From the NCBI GenBank assembly GCA_024138025.1, contig JAMXBD010000055.1, positions 1,054,001-1,118,000 on the forward strand: a stretch of DNA of 64,000 nt, written 5' to 3'. Below the pieces are notes generated by a model, which was not told the DNA's origin, did not search any database, and saw only the letters and a program-made list of their open reading frames with translations. This document shows positions 10,331-22,556 of the stretch, in pieces. Source of the stretch: Combretum micranthum (lineage: Eukaryota > Streptophyta > Magnoliopsida > Myrtales > Combretaceae). The translations under genes and the position numbers were made by a program. The number at the start of each line of letters is the position of its first letter. Position 1 is the stretch's first letter.

Positions 10331-13300
10331 TATACAGGTAACATATGGTACTAAATAAAACTTTTCTCCTTCATATACTCATTTTTGTTAAATAAAATTG
10401 AGCATTTTAAATTATCATCCAAATTTTTAGATATTTATTTTCTTACATTAGGATGTTATTTCATGACTTTAAGTTTTTTTTCCATGCCATTTTTGTCAAG
10501 CGTTAAAGTTTCATTTATTTGTTAATTTCAATTGCTTTATTCTTAAAAACTTCACACTTAAGGGAGCGGCTTCATCAAGGTAGAGTATTGTCCAATATAG
10601 TGCAATGGGATATCATTGATCCTTACTTCTAGGCATTGTTATGGATTGACTTTAGTGGAAAAATTCACATCCATTGCCTCACATTTCTTATTTACAGTGT
10701 CGATTTGCTTATTTTATCTACATATGCCACTAGATGAAAGCAGAGCTACTTATAATGTTGCATATTGAAGCAAGGCTTTCACTTGTTAAATCAAGCACTT
10801 AGAAAGATATGGTTAATAGCACTTAGGTTGCGATCATAGAATGTCTTGGTTTTTATAACATAAAGCCATGTCTTTAAGAGGAATCTCTTATCAAATAGTA
10901 TCTATAGGTAGCACATATCATTATGCATTAGGAAGGCAATGCTCTTATCAAGTAACAATGACATCTTTAGTGTTGTAATTAAGGTTAGCATGACCTCTCA
11001 TGGGTCATTAAGCTTGTAGTATCATATGGTACCTTAAATTCTTATGATTTAAGGGGTTTTCACAAACATGAGACCTGCATAGACTAAATAATCTAAGGAA
11101 GCCTCTTCCAGTACTTGACATTTTGAATTAAGACTCTTACTTGAAAAAAATAATATTAGAATTTCTTTATGAAGTATTCAATTGCACGTAAGCAACAATA
11201 ATCGCATTCATTGCTCGGCAGTAAGAATTCTAGTTTTGTTGGTCAAAGAGATATTTTCCACTACAAGATTGTCCAACATTAGTTATTGGAAAGGTTTAGG
11301 TTAGAATTATTTCCATTTGATGAAGTTATAATAAAATGTAGTTAGTACTATACTTAAGAATATTGTTTTATCTTTCTTAATCATAATGGCTCTAATACAC
11401 TTATGAGTCAATGCTCTTACCAGCTTACAATATACAGACGTTGACATGTTACCATCCACTTTATAGCCATTCCCTTATTAGCTAGCAATAATATTTATAT
11501 CATGTCCTATATAAACTTTGTTTTCTTAAAATGCTAACTTCTGTATAGATATTAGGAAAAACATCATAGATGATGCCTATTTGGGGTTCATAAATGAATT
11601 GACCAAGTGTTAAAGAGTGAATGCACTGGTGGTGATCCAATAAAGGTTGTTACACAAAGATGTTATATAAGAGTATGTCGTGAAATGAACATTATATAGC
11701 AAGTAGCTTACCAAGGTATCGCATATAGTAAGCATCACATGAAATCATTGCATGGTAGGTATGATACAAGTTTAACGTTATATAATAAGAAATTCCCTAA
11801 CTAATGACATTCTTTCCTAATCTCTATAATGAGAGAAGATAGCAACTTTGGTACGGTGGTGGTGCCAAAAAAGAGCATTTTTGTGCCATCATGTCTATGT
11901 TTGCTTTAAGCTTATGTTCCTTCTAATTTTAAGAAAATGGTAGTGCTTCCCCTTCAATGTTGTATGTTGTAAAGTTGCTTTAGGGCAAGATTCACGATAA
12001 CATATAAATTTTGCTTTTATTTTAAAAGTATCGTGTTCTAATAAAAACAACAATATGAGCTAATGTATGGCATCATCTAGGCTTAGAGCATGACATTATG
12101 CATCAAGTGGGTTTAAGGCACGAGTGGACTTAAGGTATATAAGTAAGGCTGCTATAAAAACGCTCGTACTTAAAGCGTGAAAGCCAAGATTCAAAAACAT
12201 CACTTAAGCTTACAATGCAGAGGCTAAGGTACTGAGGTGTTATCAGGCTTAAGGATCATACATTACTGAGAAAGGTATCATTTTGAATGGACACGTGGTG
12301 TTAATAAGGTCTCTACTCTTTTGAAGAGCATATAATATTGAGACGTAATGCAAGAAAAACTTGATCTTGATTTTTTTTTCTGGTATAACCTATGAACAAC
12401 ATACTAATAATATAAGAGATTTATATCAACTACTTCAATAGACAACTTAGGTTATACCTAAGAAGGGGTGACCTTAACAAGTACAATCAGTGGGACGATC
12501 CATGTATGAAACTTCTCAAGTGTTGAGTACTACTAGATTGTGACTTCTAACATAATAATAAGGTGGGCGGGTGTTTCCTCATCTCTTCCACAGGGGTTAA
12601 AGCCAACATAACATGAACTATGAGGACATGCCTTGGAACTGATTTATGCACTTCATGTTTTAACGCATGATTTACATCATCTATGTGACTTCAAGAGGAT
12701 TCTTTAATCTTGAATTGTTGTAGCTAGTGTTCTCTAAGGGATGTGAAGTGTAACACACGATGAAGACTCACAAAGCTAAACTCTTACATTTTTTGCTTTA
12801 GTACTTGATATTGGTTGGTTGTATGTTAAGGTAATAAGGTTTCTTTACTCTCTCGAGGCCCTAGACGGACAACTCCCCCAACCACATCTTACATGCCCGA
12901 TTACAAGCTTTACCAATCTTATCCCATTCCTCAACTTAAGGGAAGCTAGCTCTTGCTTCGACTTCGGTTGTGTCCACTTCAGTGATATGAAAGATAACTT
13001 ACCATGTTAAAAGGAGGTACTCTTGACAAAATCAACCCATCTCGTGTAATAGTAGTGGCAACCAACCCCAACATAAAGAGAGTAAACATAGTTAAGAATT
13101 GGTTCAAAAGCCTTTATGTTCTCATGCACAACCCACATCATTTATGTAGGTTTAAAGTGGCATGAATGATTAAGTTGCCCAGACCAACATTCACAAGGGA
13201 TAGGAACAGATTTTTCCTAGTGGCTTTAATATTGGTGTCTTGCTATTAGGAAGTAGTGTTAGATGTTAATGGATCTCTTCCTATGAGGTTCCATTTAATA

Positions 13301-13380
13301 GCTTAATATTATTGTATTACTCTATAATCACTGTATTTTATCCTCATCCTGATCACCAAAATGTAAATGTAGAGTTGTGA
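10331..13380. other. Non-coding unassigned region with dense stops in all frames
   Basis: The sequence is slightly less AT-rich than its surroundings, yet stops are dense in all six frames. The only frame above 60 codons (12819-13010, plus strand) matches no family I know. The texture suggests strongly decayed repetitive DNA, but no element boundaries or motifs can be supported. Confidence 0.35.
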
Positions 13381-14000
13381 CTAAATTGCTTTTGCGTACA
13401 ACACATGAGGGCTATGCTTTATACACAATCTCAGAGTAGTATTGAGTAAATGACTCCTGGTAAGATAACTTGAAGAGAATAACAAGGAAGAGGAATAAAC
13501 AATCTTAGTATTTTGAATGCATAAGCGATAGACATAGGAGCTTAAAGGTGCCTTACACATCATTATTCCAGCTCTTAAGTATTGAGCCATGATAATTTGC
13601 CTAAGTTGTTTGTTTGATCTTTAAGCTCATAGCTTACAACGCGAGATACCGTTTCTTTACTCTTCCCTAAAATTTACAAATGAGAAGAAACGACTGAATA
13701 TTTATAAGCACTTGGAATTGATGATATCTCCTAGATTGTTTGCATGATTGACAAACAAGATGAAGTAAGTTCATTTTATATAATATCATTTCATGATTAT
13801 TTTAAATGATCTTTTGATGGGTTAAGATCAATAACTTTCTCCTACATGCATGAGAAAAATTGAGTGTGGATGGACAAGCCTAACGATCTCTATTTTAAGC
13901 TCGTCAAGTCAAATTTCTCTTAGTGATCCTAATATAAACCAGACTTTAGATTCACTTCACCCAAAAGTTAAGCTTAATATTTAATATTGCAATTTTAAGT
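13381..14000 (-). repeat. Diverged direct repeat A, LTR-like, minus-strand promoter
   Basis: This block aligns by eye, in the same orientation, with 17240-17880. Shared landmarks are gagaataacaaggaagag against gagaatgacaggggagg, ttgtttgtttgatcttt against ttgccttgtttgatcttt, and actgaatatttataagcac against actgagtatttataggcac. The last contains a minus-strand TATAAATA box at 13699-13706. The open frame 13381-13590 (minus) lies in the transcribed part and has no recognisable domain. Two such blocks 3.9 kb apart could be the LTRs of a very old retroelement. Confidence 0.45.
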
Positions 14001-16800
14001 CCTTTGCAATTGCATATTGGTTCGAATTTAAGTTGAGCCCTTCGTTTGGTAACATGATTCATTACAGGTGTTGTATCATGTAAAGTGCCTAGCATTATAT
14101 AAGAATTTTGATGCAGATTGATTTAAGTGAAGAATTAATTGACAACTTTTCCTTATTATCCACTATATGAAGGTTCTTTAAGACTCACTTAAACCATGGT
14201 ATGATTAAAAAGAGAGAGAGAGAGAGAGACAAGAAAATTTTATGGTTTTATCATGTTTTTTAACAAGATCAATCTATTGGTTATTTGATGGCTCAAATTG
14301 ATACTCAATGGTGATTGCACATGCTAAAATACTTAACACAACACTTAGTATGTTTATTTTGATGATTATATGATTGGTAATGCCATAGAAGTTCCCAAAA
14401 AGTATAAAAAAATTGTTATAATGCATTTGTTTAGTTAACTAACCAAGTAGTTTACTTATTTTGAGGATTCTTGTTTCCTTTTATTTTATAAGTTTATCTA
14501 GTTCTTCATTTTTCTAGTTTCTTAAAAAATTATTTCATAGTTTACCAAGTTTTGCTTAGTTTATATACACGAGGAACTTCTATGGTCCCATAGATAAGAT
14601 CATAAACTTATCATTCAACCATTGAAATATCCGTAATAGTTAATATAGTAACTGTTTTGATGATTAATGGTATATAAATATAAGTCATTCTACAACATAT
14701 GACCAAGTGTGTAAATATAAGTTATTCGATAACATACAACAAGTGTATAAACATAAGTCATTCAATAACTACGACAAAGAAACGAAAAAAGATAGATAGG
14801 TAAAATTTCACGTGCTAGCAAAACGTGAGTTGTCACTTGGAGATGTGATGAATATTGAATAAAAAATTGTTATGGTGCATTTCTTCTCTTTAATAGTATC
14901 GCTCATCGTAAAACATAAAAAATTGTAAAGTTATGAAATTTATCCCTTTATTTCTATCTTTTTTTTATTTAAAGAAAAAAAAATAGATGATTGATTTCCT
15001 AACTTTTTTTATATAGTGTTGCTTACATAATATTTAAGTTGATTTTTTCATATTTCTACAATTATTCATATTGTCTTACATCAAATTGGTGTTAGAGCAA
15101 TTTTTCCTTTTATCCATTAGTTTTTTGTTTACATCATCCAATAATAAATATATGAAAATTTAATTTAAAAATCATGATAAAATAATTACAATGACTTAAT
15201 TGAAACATAAAAAAAATTCTTTCTTTTTCCTTTTTTCCATCTTAAAGTGTGGAAAAGAGACGACTTGTTTCAAAAGGAAAAAAAGAAGAAGAAGCTATAT
15301 AACAAGTTCAATACATCGAAATTCTATGCATACCCACATATCCATTACTAAGTAACTCGCTAGGTTTATCACTCTCTCTCTCTCTCTCTCTATTTTACCT
15401 CTATAGAAAGACCTGGTATTAAAGGTATAACAAGTTCAATACATCAAAATTTTCCTTCCAAGCACTGGCATGAATATATATGTATATGTATATGTATAAA
15501 GAGAACAAATTCCAGTGAAGATGGTAGATGGAAAATGTAGTCCTTATGGCACATCTTCGATCTAGCACAGTATATGTTACAAATGGATTTTCATTAGTAA
15601 AGATATCAATCTACTGGAGCAGTATTCCATCCATATTAGGCCTAGCAAGCCCTTAATGCGTTGGCTTTAGGCTTGCGAGATGGAATACGATCAGTGGGTA
15701 TCAAGGTGTTATCTAGCATGACACCCTGATGCTTAAGCCAATAAGTGTGTCGAAATAAATTGACAGTAAAATGGCTAGAAACTAGAGAGAGAGAAACCAT
15801 CTTACTTGAACTTGCCTGGGGCTATTTATAGTGTCAACCTCACCATTAAATAGACGAGTATATCAATTCAAATGAAGAAATTATTAATAATTTAAGAAAG
15901 CACATCCAAGAGGACTTAACAAGTGCATCCTCATAAACCTAAAAACTAGCTAAAGAATATAATGTTAGTCGGAAACAACTAATAAGTTATCTTACTTTCC
16001 AAAAAAATTTAGGCGATCATAGCAAGCTACAACGAGACTAGCAAGAGGGTACCAGGTTACTGATAATTAAGGTAACTTTGTATAATCTTATGGTCTTCGT
16101 TCAAGCTTGTCCTTGAGTCATCATCGGTTTCTAACAGGTTGACCTATGGTATAAACAGATCGATATGTAAGCCAATAGTCTAACCTTAAGCCTAAAGAAG
16201 TCAAATTGGGCCTAGGGACCTAATGACGAAAATTACCCATCAAGAGTAAAGCTATGGAAGTGTGGCGGGTTATGCAAGCCAACTCATTTAACAAGCAAAA
16301 ATAAAAGATAAAAAGAACGGATTGGGGTAAATTTTCAATTCAATTTACTATGCAGGCCATTTGGTTAGCCTTGCATAACCCGTAAACAAAAGTGAACCAA
16401 CCCACTTGTTGGTCAGGTTAGCTTGTATACTCACAAATTTTTTTTTTAATACGAGCAAAGCCTTGAAATTTAATAAAACAAAAAAACTAAAACAACAATA
16501 AGTGAAACGTTAATATTGAATAAGATTTTTTTATTTGTCTTTTATGTAATATTTATCCATTTTCATCTCACGTGTAATTAATCTTTTATATTTTAATTAA
16601 AAACAGCATTTATGTTTAGTGCGATTATATTATAATATTAAAAGTTTGCACAGAGAAAGAGAGAGAGAGATCTTAGTGGGTTGATGAGTTGTCTTACATA
16701 ACCCACTAACCACATGCCTTGCTCGCTTGCATAACTCTACTCATCATTATGCAATCTAATATGCTACTCTATTTGCAAGCCTTCGTAATAAAGGAGAATT
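14001..16800. other. Unassigned region between the two LTR-like repeats
   Basis: Stops are dense in all frames. It contains (AG)10 at 14210-14229 and (CT)10 at 15372-15391. A third promoter-like segment on the minus strand lies near 15770-15845 (TATAAATA at 15833-15840, preceded in that orientation by gaggttgacac and followed by gccccagg). No coding domain was recognised. Confidence 0.35.
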
Positions 16801-17037
16801 TCACCACTCTAAAGTTATGCAACCAACGGTTAAATTATGAAAATGGGTAATCAGATACCATGGTAGGTTATTTTGTTTTGTCACGATATTAAAGATGGTA
16901 GTGATATCAACAGCAAAAACATTACTCCAACCGATCAAAATCACATATTTTATGAATTCTAACAAGGCCAATGCTTCCATTTCCTTAAAAATGATTGGTA
17001 ATAGTGCATTTAGGTCGCCTTTCACAAACAAGACCAC
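16801..17037 (-). pseudogene. Possible RNase H-like (LINE-type) fragment
   Basis: A 78-codon minus-strand open frame reads EMEALALLEFIKYVILIGW followed by SNVFAVDITTIFN and LPWYLITHF. The pattern E-A-x-A-L plus hydrophobic helix, G-x-S-N-V, D and PWYL resembles the plant RNase H-like domain found at the end of LINE polyproteins and in related host proteins. The catalytic acid pattern is incomplete and no RT domain is seen nearby. It is either a decayed LINE end or a chance frame. It lies just inside direct repeat B. Confidence 0.35.
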
Positions 17038-17239
17038 TAAATGTATTAGCCAAAAGATTTAGTCCCAATCAAATTTTTCTTAACTACTTTTACTACATCT
17101 CCAATGCTATTTAATCTGTTTGCTGACTTAGAAAAGTCAGTCTATTAATATTAAATAGTGTTGGGTTAGAAAGTAAAAATTTAATGATAAGTTGTTTATT
17201 CTGCTTCACGAAATAGAGCAAATGATATTAAGGAGGCAA

Positions 17240-17880
17240 TAAAAATGTAGATGTGGGGTTCTTGCTGATAGCAGTCACGCACGCATAGCATAGATCTCGC
17301 GCCTGACGCGTGACTTCGGAATGCTACTGAAGAAATGATACTTGATGACAAATGACTCGGAGAGAATGACAGGGGAGGAGAAACCAGCAGTCTCAGTGTC
17401 TCGAATGCACAAGTACCAGGTAAGGAAGTTTGAATAGATTTCATGCATCAACTTTATAGTTCTTGAGCAATTGAGGTAGAAATCGCTTGAGTTGCCTTGT
17501 TTGATCTTTCTAAATAGAGTCTCCTTTATAGATTGTTGTTTGTCTTCTCTCTCCAAAGTTGGAAATGATGAGGAGTGACTGAGTATTTATAGGCACATAA
17601 TATGAATGATGATCGTCAGATTATCTTAGTGATTGATGGATGAGATGGAATAAGCTCAATTAATGGTTATTCTGAATGAGCTCAAGCTCCTCATGGGCCA
17701 AAGCCAATAGTTATCTCTTGTGTGCAAGAGCCTATATGAGAAATGTTGAATGCGACAAATCGGTTCAACAATCCTTGTTCTGAGCGTACCAAGCCAAATC
17801 TCTCTAAACCATCCTAATAGTTGAACTGGACTCATCAGGCCCTGTCACCTAGCTCACGAATCAAGCCCAAATAAATACAA
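17240..17880 (-). repeat. Diverged direct repeat B, LTR-like, minus-strand promoter
   Basis: This is the partner of the block at 13381-14000, with the same order of shared landmarks over about 600 bases and an estimated 60-65% identity by eye. It has a minus-strand TATAAATA box at 17584-17591 within gtgcctataaatactcag. The minus-strand open frames at 17196-17444 and 17275-17556 overlap this region in different frames and are probably not genes. Confidence 0.45.
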
Positions 17881-18972
17881 TGATAATATTTATATTTGTA
17901 TATTTTTAAAGCCCCATTACAAAAAATAATTATAAAAAAGTTTGAATGGGTATTAAGTTGACCACTTAAAAGTTTAGGTACCAGTTAAATTTTCATGCAA
18001 AATTAAGATATCAATTTTTACATCCACCCAGGTGATTATTCATGGTTTGTTTTATGGCTAAGAAGGTTTGTTAGTTGTTGCAATAAGTCAATTAGTATGG
18101 CTCAATGTATTATTAAAGTGGATTTATTACTATTATCTACTTCTGAGGTCAAACTATTTTAATGATTACGGTGTAACCATGTTTACTACCTTATATTTCC
18201 AAACTTAGCCCTTACATTTCAATTGGAATTAAGATGTTTAGGTCATTCTAGCTTATGTTGTAGACTTGTAGAGCATATATGATCAAGTAGTTTTTCTATT
18301 TTCTTATAATGTTCATCCTCAAGGTGCAATTCTGTGACAAGTAAGAAAAATAACTTATAACAAGTAGGACAATTTTCACCTACTTCATAATCCCTTGCTT
18401 TAAAATCGAAATTTATTGTTATTACTGGTAATACAATGTCTTTCTACAACTTAGGTGCAAGTGGAGCAACATCTAGTAATGCTTTAGGTAACTCCTTGCC
18501 GTCTACTACCACCGCTACTGATGAACGTTCGAACCTTCGATTATTGGCAGCAGTGGCGTGCAAGAACAGCAGTCTCAACGGGTTTCAAGTCCACCAAAGT
18601 CCTTTCTAGGGCAATCATCATGTGCAATGGCTAAATCAAGGTTACCTTAAAAAAAATTCACCACTAAAGGTAACTAATATGGGTCTTCATTGTATGTGTG
18701 AGAGGCTTTTGGAGATGTATTTAACGGCTTGATGCATATTCTGTACCGATCAACCCAACAAAATGCGTAAAAGTAAAATAATTAAATATGACTTTACATA
18801 ATATTGAAACATATGTATCATGGTGCTCAACCTTCACAAGATCCATAAATAAACCTATACGACATCAACAAGTTAAGGAATTATTCAACTTGCCCTATAA
18901 TAACAACTTTCAATTTTAACAAAAATTGAAAGTATAAGAAGAGACAAGAAGATTATTCTACCCTATAAAATG
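17881..18972. other. Flank of the copia element, nothing recognised
   Basis: AT-rich DNA without a supported gene. The stretch 18420-18610 is richer in G and C and reads briefly as serine/threonine-rich protein, but no family was recognised. Confidence 0.35.
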
Positions 18973-18977
18973 AAAGA

Positions 18978-20638
18978 TGTTAAGTTCTCTAATAATATTT
19001 TGATGACAAAAGGAAGATTAATTGTTTCTAAGTATGATTGAACAGAAGCTTATCCAGAACCTTTGATAGTTGTATAAATGAGTCAGAAGTTATTTCAGAA
19101 GGTTCGTTTAAGCTTTGGTATCTAAAGAAAGTCTTTCAGAAACATTTTAAGATCTTTCAGTAAAACTCATATATGCTAGTCAGAAGTATTTTCAGAATTT
19201 ACGTTAGTAAACAAATATGCTTATCAAGATAGTTAGAGGCAATTTCAGAACCTTCTTCAATAAAAAGATAAAGTTAACAGAAGCTGTTTCATAACCTTTA
19301 AAGCTGGATACGATTTTTTTTGTTGATCTTAAAGGTGATTAAAACTTTGTTTTAATATTTGTCAAGACCAGTTTTATTTGTCAAAGTATATTTGGGTAAT
19401 ATATTTGATGTATTACACTAAAGATGGATTTAATATCATGGGGATCAAATCACATCAAGATGTTTTCAAGTTTTTCTATATAGATAAAATAATTTGATTT
19501 TTCAAATTATTTTTACCTAAATGCATGAATTATTTTTTTATGACAAAATTATCATGATGTTTTTCTATGATAAGATTTGTTATACAAGTAAAGATATGAA
19601 GGATAAGGTTTATTACAAGAGAATAGGTCTTCATAGTTTTTTTAATATCACAACCATCTTTTTGGATAAAGTTTACAATATCAAGTTTGTTTGTTCAAAT
19701 CTATCAAGAAGCTTATGATAAGAATATCTTGGTAACCACTAACGCTTATCACGTCAAATAAGGAAGATTTGATTTTTGAAAATTCACCTGGAAGATTATG
19801 TTTCGGCAAAGATATATATATAAAAAAAGATATTGTTAGTTTTGTTTCTTTCATTTCAAAAAATCTCGTGAAGAATGATAACCTCGGTTTCAAATATGAA
19901 GAGAAGATCACGGTGATTATAACAAGATTTCTTCAAGTTTATCCAAAGTTAGGATTACAAGAGAAGATCTCGGTACATCTAATATCTTGGATGAAGATCA
20001 TAATAGTTTATATCATTTCAAATTAAAATTACAACAGAAAAGGAAGAGAAGATCACGTCATATTTATCCATCTTTTCAAAACAGAAGAAGTTTTTTTTTC
20101 GATTTTTGCTGGAAATAGCCGTTGGTGATTAAGAGATATATTTAAGGAATGAGAAGCAAAAATAGAAAGCACAGAACAAGCATTTAGATTTGCATAAAAA
20201 GAAGAATTTCTTCTTTCGCAAAGAGCAGCTTACTCTTATATTTTTATTGAGCTTAGTTTGTAGAGGAACTATATATTTTTAAATTCTCAAAGATTTGTTA
20301 CTTCTTAAGAAGTGTGTGAGAGTTATTTATCACTATAGTTGAGTGTTAACTTAGAGTTTAAGCTAGGGAGACTCAATAGTGAGACTTTGCCAAGATGGTG
20401 GCTTAATTGTACTCTCATTTGAATTTTGATATAGTGAAACACCACCGGTAAAGACAACCGGGATCTCAGCATGGAGCTGGAAGAGTGGACTAACGCACAA
20501 CTCTGATCTTTAATTATTGCATTTTATTTATTTAGTTGTTCTCATTTTTCATAATATTTTGTTTTTATTAAAAGAGGCAAAAATTTTCATATAATAATCA
20601 ATTCACCCCCCTCTTGATTATTTTAACGGGACCAACAA
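18978..20638 (+). repeat. 5' LTR of the SIRE-type copia element
   Basis: It starts tgttaagttctctaataata and ends acgggaccaaca, 1661 bp. It matches the 3' LTR along its length once the nested insertion is removed; over the first 270 bases I count about one difference per 15-20 bases. U3 holds many copies of a ttcagaa motif (19070-19290). The open frames at 19521-19718 and 19769-20026 lie inside it and are not genes. Confidence 0.9.
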
Positions 20639-20639
20639 T

Positions 20640-20652
20640 TGGTATCGGAGCT
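20640..20652 (+). promoter_or_regulatory. tRNA-Met primer-binding site of the copia element
   Basis: tggtatcggagct, one base after the 5' LTR, matches the complement of the initiator tRNA-Met 3' end (TGGTATCAGAGC) with one change. The ggtatcggagc form is common in plant copia elements. It would prime minus-strand DNA synthesis. Confidence 0.85.
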
Positions 20653-20686
20653 AGACTCCTTTATCTATTTGAGTGATCCAAACAAA

Positions 20687-22556
20687 ATGACTGAGAACAA
20701 TATTGCAATCAACAGAGCTCTATATTTTGATGGTTTAAATTATCTTTACTGGAAAATGTGAATGTCAACTTATATAAAAGCTAATGATTATGCTTCTTGG
20801 CAGGTGATCCAATTTGGAGACAATCCAATAGCAATATCTGATGATGCTAGTTTCACAGATGACGAGCTAAAGTTGATTGAGAAGAACAATAAGGCTAAGA
20901 ATCTCTTACTCACAACCATAGCTCATTCTGAATTTTATCTAATTTCTTCCTGTGAATCGGCAAAGGAAATTTGGGATACTCTTTCAAAAACTTATGAAGG
21001 AACAGACACAATTAAGGAAACAAAAATCAATGCTTTACTTCAACGTTATGAATTATGTAAAATTAAGTCTGATGAGAAAATTAAAGATGCCTTTAATCGA
21101 TTCACTGCTATTACTAACGAGCTAACCTCACTTGGAAAGAAATTAGATGATTCTGATCTTGTTAGGAAAATGCTTCGAATTTTGCCAAAATCGTGGGATG
21201 CCAAAAAGACAGCTATAGAAGAAGCTCAAGATTTAAATAAGCTGACACTTAGTCAAGTAAGGGAAAAACTGATGGCATACGAGTCACATCATGATACAGC
21301 TGAAGAACCAGAAAATAATTCAAAGGCAATAGCTTTCAAAGTCCAAAAGAGTTGTTGAATCTGATTCAGAAAATGACAGTGATGACAAAAATTAACATGC
21401 TTACAAGGAGATTCAACAAATTCTTGAAGAAAAAGAAAGGTAAAAAGTTCAAAAGTTTGAATAGATCTAACAAATTTGATGCAGGAAAAAGCTATAAGAC
21501 AAAGAAGAAAAGAAAGAGAAGAAAGAAATTGTGTGTTAATGTAAAAAACCGGACATATTAAATATGAGTGCCCTGTTTTAATAAAAAATTGAAAAATTCA
21601 AGAAGAAAAGTCGAGCAATGATGGCAACTTGGAGCGATTTGGATGAGTCAAAGCTGATTCAGAGGCTATAAGTGATAATGAAGAAGAAGCAAATTTGTCT
21701 CATGGCTACTTCTGAGGTAACTTCTGAAACTGATGATGAATCAATTGAAGATGATATGATTGCTGAAATGGAAAAACTTTTGAAAGCTCTTAAAAAGGCT
21801 TATACAAAACTTGCTAAGTATGATAATGAAATAAAGTTCTTAAGAATGAAAAAGCTTTGAAACAAACCAATGCTTTGCTTGTGATGAAAATGATATCTTA
21901 AAACGTGACAATGAAAAATTTTATCAAGATAATGAAAAGCTAAGAAAAGATAATAGCATTTTAAAAAATGAAACCGGTGTTTTGAAAGTAAAAATTGATG
22001 AGTTATCTAATTCGGTAAAGAACACCATCAATAAATTCAATGAAAGTGATAAAAAATTAAACATGTTGATTTCTTCACAAAGATTATCTTGTGACAAGCA
22101 TGGTTTAGGATATGAACATGGTTCTTCAAATGCATCTAAGAAAACTGTGTTTATGAAAGCTAAACCGAATGTGAATGCTAAAACTGTTGTGAATGTTGAA
22201 TCTGATGTGAAAAAGAATGATCATAAAGTGCATAGTGAAAAAGGAAAGTTTATTTCAAATACCAGAAGGTATATCAGAAGTTACTCAGAAAGAAAAAATC
22301 CTTCTTATGGATATTATCAATACAATACCATAAGGTATATCAGAAGTTATCCAAGACAAAAAGTTGGAGATAAGTAAACAACAGGTATTGGAATAACAAT
22401 AATACATATACATTTTTTTTTGTAATAGACATGGTCACATAGAAAAGTACTGTTATTATAAAAGAAACAAGCTCAGTACTCAACAAGTAAAACAAAGAAA
22501 TGAAACGAGCTTGTCTTATAAAGGACCCAAACTTGTTTGGGTTCCTAAAAATGTTT
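20687..22556 (+). pseudogene. gag: copia gag, degraded
   Basis: The likely start is ATG at 20687 (MTENNIAINRALYFDGLNY, the usual copia gag opening before a W-rich motif). A TGA at 20760-20762 replaces the Trp expected there, and the frame then stays open from 20762 to 21358 through the UBN2-like capsid domain (AKEIWDTLSKTYEGT near 20955, LPKSWDAKKTAI near 21180). A basic region follows near 21380-21540, and a shifted nucleocapsid knuckle lies near 21530-21580 (GHIKYECP). A coiled-coil-like acidic/lysine stretch spans 21672-22130 and a second knuckle-like segment is near 22420-22455 (RHGHIEKYCYY). Frameshifts at about 21350, 21560 and 21860 break it. Gag would form the virus-like particle around the element's RNA. 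Confidence 0.85.

Noticed and set aside
12819..13010. 63-codon plus-strand ORF
   Set aside because: No recognisable domain, and the surrounding region is non-coding.
10331..13380. Possible host gene with introns
   Set aside because: No conserved exon-like protein text, dense stops in every frame and no consistent splice-bounded open stretches were found.
20640..20652. tRNA-like sequence near the copia LTR
   Set aside because: It is only the primer-binding complement of tRNA-Met; no cloverleaf exists here or at 9001-9016.
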